Below, piece by piece: positions 6,615 through 9,856 of a stretch of DNA of 9,856 nucleotides. Under the pieces are notes generated by a model that saw only the letters and a program-made list of their open reading frames with translations, searched no databases and was not told where the DNA came from. Source of the stretch: Firmicutes bacterium UBA4874. Lineage in GTDB: Bacteria; Bacillota; Clostridia; Caldicoprobacterales; DTU083. Positions within the stretch are counted from its first letter, which is position 1. Every line of letters begins with the position of its first letter. Made by a program: the position numbers and the translations under genes. Location of the stretch: positions 12,914-22,769 of the forward strand of contig DHDO01000066.1 in the NCBI GenBank assembly GCA_002399435.1, written 5' to 3'.

Positions 6615-6686
6615 AAGATTGAAAAAGCAAAGAAGACTGAAAAAGCAAATAAGATTGAAAAATCAAGGGAATTGAGAAAAGCAAGG
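6615..6686 (+). repeat. 18-bp purine-rich tandem repeat upstream of the kinase
   Basis: Four consecutive 18-bp units are present at 6615-6632, 6633-6650, 6651-6668 and a degenerate 6669-6686; the consensus of the first three is AAGATTGAAAAAGCAAAG. The array fills the space between the EF-G-like terminator and the Shine-Dalgarno of the kinase gene. It is open in the kinase reading frame and would read as lysine/glutamate-rich hexapeptides (KIEKAK, KTEKAN, KIEKSR), but the only in-frame start candidate is the TTG at 6672, which lacks a good ribosome-binding site. I see no clear promoter for the kinase in or before it. Confidence 0.87.
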
Positions 6687-6695
6687 GGGAAAACG

Positions 6696-7628
6696 ATGAT
6701 TACAACCGTTACGATGAACCCATGCATGGATAAGACCGTAACTGTGGATACCTTTCAGTATGGCGGCCTCAATCGGGTTCAAAACGGGAGAGAGGATATC
6801 GGGGGAAAAGGCATCAACGTGGCATCGGTAGTTACCAATCTGGGCGGTATGGCACTGTGTACCGGTATTAACTATGAAAATGGCGGGGACTTTATACAGG
6901 GAAAGCTGTCGGACCGGCATATCCGGCATGACTTTGTCATGGTACCGGGAGAACTTCGAACGAACCTGAAGCTGTTCGATCGGTCCAAAGGCGTGATTAC
7001 CGAGGTAAATGAAAGCGGTTCTCCGGTGGAAGCAGGGAGCATTGTGGCTTTAAAGGAAAAGGTGCGGCGATACAGCAGGGAAAGCAGCATGATGGTCTTC
7101 AGCGGCAGTGTTCCACAGGGTGTGGGGTCCGGCGTGTACCGGGAACTGATGGAAGAGTGCGCCAGGGGCTGTCGTCCGGTATTGGATGCGGAGGGGCCGC
7201 TTCTGTCCGAAGGGCTGAAGGCACAGCCTTACCTCATAAAACCGAACCGGTTTGAGCTGGAAATGATATTGGGGGAAGAGCGAAGCACAAAGGAAGGGAT
7301 TGTGGAAGGCGCCAGGGAATTGCTGCGTTCCGGGGTGCAGATCCTGTGTGTTTCCCTGGGAGAAGACGGCGCTGTGATTGTGGATCCCTGCAGGGCGTAT
7401 TTTGCCCCGGCCCTGCCGGTAAAGGTCCAAAGCACGGTGGGAGCGGGGGATTCCATGGTGGCGGCTTTATGCCTTGCGGCAGAGGAGGGCAGGCCGCCTG
7501 CAGAAATGCTGCGAATGGCCACCGCTGCTGCAGCGGCGTCTGTGATGACAGAAGGAACCCAGCTTTGCAGCAGGTCGGACTTTGATGTCCTGCTGCCTCA
7601 GGTGTCCGTCACAAGAATAGGGGAATGA
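6696..7628 (+). CDS. 1-phosphofructokinase-type PfkB hexose kinase
   Basis: A 310-residue cytoplasmic PfkB/ribokinase-superfamily kinase of the FruK/LacC branch, which phosphorylates fructose 1-phosphate or tagatose 6-phosphate with ATP. Visible marks are TMNPCMDKTVTV (6-17) with substrate-contacting D12, the glycine-rich GGKGINVA (36-43), KPNRFE (182-187), and GAGDSMVA (249-256) with catalytic base D252. Length and motif order fit the family. The start ATG 6696 follows AAGGGGG (6683-6689) by 6 nt. No fructose PTS component or DeoR-type regulator is adjacent, so the exact substrate is open; I give no gene symbol. The gene stands behind a terminator and an 18-bp tandem repeat, and its promoter is not obvious. 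A modest hairpin at 7722-7746 may end its transcript. Confidence 0.88.
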   Translation: MITTVTMNPCMDKTVTVDTFQYGGLNRVQNGREDIGGKGINVASVVTNLGGMALCTGINYENGGDFIQGKLSDRHIRHDFVMVPGELRTNLKLFDRSKGVITEVNESGSPVEAGSIVALKEKVRRYSRESSMMVFSGSVPQGVGSGVYRELMEECARGCRPVLDAEGPLLSEGLKAQPYLIKPNRFELEMILGEERSTKEGIVEGARELLRSGVQILCVSLGEDGAVIVDPCRAYFAPALPVKVQSTVGAGDSMVAALCLAAEEGRPPAEMLRMATAAAAASVMTEGTQLCSRSDFDVLLPQVSVTRIGE

Positions 7629-7671
7629 AAGGCTAAGTCCTGGATAAAATTGGTATGTGTCTAAAAAAGTC

Positions 7672-7701
7672 AGCATATTTAACATAAACGTAATATATGC
7701 T
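7672..7701. repeat. AT-rich inverted repeat between the kinase and the cell-wall hydrolase
   Basis: AGCATAT (7672-7678) and ATATGCT (7695-7701) form a perfect 7-bp inverted repeat with a 16-bp AT-rich spacer. It lies about 45 bp upstream of the hydrolase -35 box and could bind a regulator. In AT-rich DNA such a repeat may also arise by chance. Confidence 0.3.
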
Positions 7702-7721
7702 TCATAATACCTTAATAAAAG

Positions 7722-7746
7722 CGAATGGCGTCTTTTCATTCGTTTT
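7722..7746 (+). terminator. Candidate terminator of the kinase gene
   Basis: CGAATG (7722-7727) pairs with CATTCG (7737-7742) across a 9-nt loop and is followed by TTTT (7743-7746). AAAA before the stem can extend pairing with the T run past a bulged G. The short tail overlaps the next promoter's TTGACA by two bases, so terminator and promoter are packed together. Confidence 0.4.
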
Positions 7747-7773
7747 GACAGCCTGTACCTGTCATCATATAAT
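7745..7773 (+). promoter_or_regulatory. Consensus sigma-A promoter for the SleB-like gene
   Basis: A perfect TTGACA (7745-7750) and a perfect TATAAT (7768-7773) are spaced by exactly 17 bp, with initiation expected near 7780. This predicts strong vegetative transcription. The overlapping CATCATA (7763-7769) fits the CATnnTA -10 pattern of forespore sigma-G promoters, but no matching -35 lies at the right distance. Confidence 0.9.
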
Positions 7774-7786
7774 GTATCCAACAAAG

Positions 7787-7806
7787 AGGTTGACATAATT
7801 CAACCT
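7787..7806 (+). promoter_or_regulatory. Leader inverted repeat before the SleB-like gene
   Basis: AGGTTGA (7787-7793) and TCAACCT (7800-7806) form a perfect 7-bp inverted repeat with a 6-nt loop, starting about 7 nt after the predicted transcription start and ending 3 nt before the Shine-Dalgarno AGGGGGG (7809-7815). It could be a 5' stabilising hairpin or an operator placed to block the strong promoter. It does not cover the Shine-Dalgarno itself. Confidence 0.55.
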
Positions 7807-7823
7807 TCAGGGGGGTCTATACG

Positions 7824-8537
7824 ATGAAAAATCCAATTAACAAATTATCCTATGCTTTGAAAGGGCTGTCCGCCACGCTGCTGATTACGGCTGTGCTGGC
7901 TGTTCCGAAGGCAGACGCTTCTGCAGCCGGGCTGCAGAAATGGGGATGCAGAGGCGCCGAGGTCACGCATCTGCAGCAGGAACTCCTGAATCGGGGCTGT
8001 TTTACCCATTGGAGGGCGACCGGATACTTTGGACGGAAAACCAGGCAATCGGTTGTCAACTTTCAGAAAGCAAACGGACTGGTACCGGACGGAATTGTCG
8101 GGCCAAAGACCAGCGCCGCATTGTACGGGAAAAAAGCTCCGGCAAAGAATGTGGTATCCAGCAAGAAATTAAATGGTGATATTTACTGGCTGTCGAGGAT
8201 CATCCATGCAGAAGCGCAGGGAGAATCCTATGCAGGCAAAGTTGCAGTAGGAAACGTGATTATGAATCGGCTGAAATCTTCTGAATTCCCGAATTCCATT
8301 TATCAGATCATATTTGACAGTTATAAGGGAATCCCGCAGTTCAGCCCGGTGGCGGACGGAACCATCTACAACACGCCGGACAACGCCAGTGTGAGAGCAG
8401 CGAAGGAAGCCTATGCAGGCAGCAAGCCGGTTGGAGATGCACTTTATTTCTTCAATCCCAAAAAGGCTGCAGGTTCCTGGATCGTACGCAACAAGCAGTG
8501 CACCGGGGCCATTGGCAATCATTCCTTCTATCGGTAA
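7824..8537 (+). CDS. SleB-like secreted cell-wall hydrolase with peptidoglycan-binding domain
   Basis: A 237-residue exported hydrolase. Residues 1-34 are a signal peptide (basic start, hydrophobic core about 13-27, likely cleavage after ADASA). Residues about 38-102 are a peptidoglycan-binding-1 repeat (VTHLQQELLNRG ... TRQSVVNFQKANGLVPDGIVGPKT). Residues about 118-237 are the SleB/hydrolase-2 catalytic domain, with IIHAEAQGE containing the predicted catalytic E130, plus GKVAVGNVIMNRL (138-150), FSPVADG (173-179) and DALYFFNP (205-212). SleB family enzymes are lytic transglycosylases that cut spore cortex peptidoglycan during germination. The start is ATG 7824, 8 nt after AGGGGGG. The operon partner YpeB, common beside sleB, is absent, and the promoter is sigma-A consensus, so this may be a vegetative or general wall hydrolase of the family rather than the germination enzyme proper. 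Confidence 0.88.
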   Translation: MKNPINKLSYALKGLSATLLITAVLAVPKADASAAGLQKWGCRGAEVTHLQQELLNRGCFTHWRATGYFGRKTRQSVVNFQKANGLVPDGIVGPKTSAALYGKKAPAKNVVSSKKLNGDIYWLSRIIHAEAQGESYAGKVAVGNVIMNRLKSSEFPNSIYQIIFDSYKGIPQFSPVADGTIYNTPDNASVRAAKEAYAGSKPVGDALYFFNPKKAAGSWIVRNKQCTGAIGNHSFYR

Positions 8538-8612
8538 TGAGGCATCCACGGAGCATTCCGGGATTGCAATTCCAGAAAAAGAATGATAAAATAAAGCAAA
8601 CGGAAAAGAGGA

Positions 8613-8644
8613 TCCTCCCTGCAGGAACAGGGAGGGCTTTTTTT
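8613..8644 (+). terminator. Intrinsic terminator after the SleB-like gene
   Basis: CCTCCCTG (8614-8621) pairs perfectly with CAGGGAGG (8628-8635) across a 6-nt loop, extended by a T-G pair (8613/8636), and is followed by a run of seven T (8638-8644). It lies about 75 bp after the stop codon. Confidence 0.9.
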
Positions 8645-8681
8645 GTCATGAAGGGTGGTTCCTTGTCAGAGACACTTTGAA

Positions 8682-8726
8682 ATGGGTATCTATAGTCGGG
8701 ATGGGTATCTATCGATAGTTACCCAT
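8682..8726. promoter_or_regulatory. Palindromic operator-like site with an extra half-site upstream of nagA
   Basis: The 12-mer ATGGGTATCTAT occurs at 8682-8693 and again at 8701-8712, 19 bp apart. The second copy is the left half of a 26-bp palindrome (8701-8726) whose right half, GATAGTTACCCAT, complements the left with a single mismatched position. This gives two direct and one inverted half-site about two helical turns apart. It sits 69 bp upstream of the nagA start. A weak -35/-10 pair (TTGTCA 8663-8668, TATCTA 8687-8692, 18-bp spacer) overlaps the first half-site, so a repressor bound here would cover the promoter. A GntR-type amino-sugar regulator is a reasonable guess, but the protein is not in the window. 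Confidence 0.65.
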
Positions 8727-8794
8727 TCCGCCGGGGATGGACCGGGAAAGAGACTGGAAGGGAATCAAACGGCACGAATCGATGGAAGGAGAAG

Positions 8795-9856
8795 ATGGCA
8801 TTGATGATATTGACAAACGGCAGGGTTTATCTGGACGGGGCATGGAAAACGGGCCTGGATATTCTGGTGGAAGGGGAAAAGATAGCGGACATCCGGCCCG
8901 GCGGGACGTGTCAGAATGGCAGGACAGTGGATGTGCAGGGCGGATATCTTTCCCCCGGTTTCATTGACATTCACATCCACGGTTCCAACGGATCCGATGT
9001 AATGGATGCCAGGGCAGATTCCCTGGAGAATATTTCGACTTTTCTGGCAGGGAACGGCACCACATCCTGGCTTGCCACCACCATGACCCAAACCATTCCA
9101 CGGATTCAGAGTGCCCTGCATACGGTATCGGAATATATGCAGGAGAAAAGTCATAAGGGGGCACAAATCCTGGGTGCCCATATGGAAGGGCCGTTTCTGA
9201 ATCCTTTGGCAAAGGGGGCCCATGTGGAGGAGTGCATTATTCCGCCGGACCGGAAAACCTTTGAGGAGATCACGGCGGAAACACCGGACATTGTCCGACT
9301 GATGACCCTGGCTCCGGAGAGGGAAGGCGCCCTGGAATTTGCGGACTACCTGAAGGACCGGGGTATTGTCGTTTCCATCGGCCATACAAAGGCTTCCTAT
9401 GATCAATGTGTCCGCGCCATGCAGCACGGCATCACCCATATCTGCCATTTTTACAACGCCATGACACCTCTCCGACACAGGGAGCCCGGGACGGTGGGCG
9501 CCATTCTGGACAATGATTCCGCCACCATTGAGCTGATCGCGGATCTGATCCACATTCATCCGGCTGCCCTGCGTCTGGCTGTCCGGGTCAAGGGACCGGA
9601 TCGGACCGTGCTGATTACCGACGCCATGTCGGCTGCCGGTCTCAGGGACGGGGATTATAAGCTGGGCGGCCTTCCGGTTCATGTAAAAGACGGTGCGGCA
9701 CGCCTGAAGGACGGTACCCTTGCAGGCAGTGTCCTGACGCAGAACCGCGCTCTTCGCAATATGATAAAAATCGGGATCCCTTCCGAGGATGTCATTGCCA
9801 TGCTGACCGCAACACCTGCCCGGGAGATTGGTGTGGACGGATACAAAGGGAAGCTC
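8795..9856 (+). CDS. nagA: N-acetylglucosamine-6-phosphate deacetylase, 3' end outside the window
   Basis: This amidohydrolase removes acetate from N-acetylglucosamine 6-phosphate, giving glucosamine 6-phosphate for glycolysis or wall synthesis. The window holds 354 codons without a stop; most of the usual 380-400 residues are present. Metal and active-site residues match the family: H60 and H62 (IDIHIHG), E131 (HMEGPF), H197 (SIGHT), H218 (CHFYNAM), H253 and catalytic D276 (TDAM). Small departures are PLRHREPG for the usual PLHHREPG, HFYNAM for HLFNAM, and IADLIHIHP where IADGIHxHP is typical. GGAAGGAG (8784-8791) serves as ribosome-binding site; it is only 3 nt from ATG 8795 and 12 nt from the in-frame ATG 8804, so the start could be three codons later. 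A palindromic site upstream suggests induction by amino sugar. nagB may follow outside the window. Confidence 0.93.
   Translation, partial: MALMILTNGRVYLDGAWKTGLDILVEGEKIADIRPGGTCQNGRTVDVQGGYLSPGFIDIHIHGSNGSDVMDARADSLENISTFLAGNGTTSWLATTMTQTIPRIQSALHTVSEYMQEKSHKGAQILGAHMEGPFLNPLAKGAHVEECIIPPDRKTFEEITAETPDIVRLMTLAPEREGALEFADYLKDRGIVVSIGHTKASYDQCVRAMQHGITHICHFYNAMTPLRHREPGTVGAILDNDSATIELIADLIHIHPAALRLAVRVKGPDRTVLITDAMSAAGLRDGDYKLGGLPVHVKDGAARLKDGTLAGSVLTQNRALRNMIKIGIPSEDVIAMLTATPAREIGVDGYKGKL

Noticed and set aside
8765..9682. A 305-codon minus-strand open frame over nagA
   Set aside because: The + strand carries all NagA metal ligands in order; the antisense translation is featureless.

Overview
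The window looks like a chromosomal segment from a spore-forming, low- to mid-GC Firmicute, most likely a clostridial-type organism. The evidence is a SleB-type spore-cortex hydrolase homologue, very strong Shine-Dalgarno sequences (AAGGGGG, AGGGGGG, GGAGG), an EF-G paralogue of the 'DxPGY' type, and an Eis-like acetyltransferase. I cannot name the genus. All recognised genes lie on the + strand. I see no rRNA, tRNA, CRISPR array, insertion sequence or phage gene.

Layout. (1) At 1-1834 is a half-size ABC exporter whose start lies in a 15-bp tandem repeat. (2) A good sigma-A-type promoter at 1841-1869 precedes an Eis-like GNAT acetyltransferase (1929-3089). A xylose-isomerase-like TIM-barrel sugar isomerase/epimerase (3120-3947) follows 30 bp later, probably in the same transcript. 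(3) At 3941-4467 is a gene-poor stretch. It holds a 12-bp tandem repeat that swallows the isomerase stop codon, a weak terminator, a long hairpin that buries the Shine-Dalgarno of a 31-residue one-helix membrane peptide (4110-4205), a terminator, and an extended -10 promoter. (4) At 4468-6552 is a complete EF-G-like GTPase with a strong terminator. (5) At 6615-7628 is an 18-bp tandem repeat leading into a 1-phosphofructokinase-type PfkB kinase. (6) A TTGACA-17-TATAAT promoter with a leader inverted repeat drives a SleB-like secreted cell-wall hydrolase (7824-8537) ending in a strong terminator. (7) A palindromic operator-like site (8682-8726) precedes nagA (8795 to the window end, incomplete).

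How the genes fit together. The kinase, NagA and the sugar isomerase suggest sugar and amino-sugar metabolism. NagA and the SleB-like hydrolase could meet at cell-wall amino-sugar turnover, but they appear to be separate transcription units and this link is inference. The rest looks like ordinary housekeeping and accessory genes.

The two unusual aspects are: three unrelated-sequence but similar-style purine-rich tandem repeats (periods 15, 12 and 18 bp) at gene borders, and the tiny hydrophobic ORF whose ribosome-binding site sits in a 17-bp hairpin.
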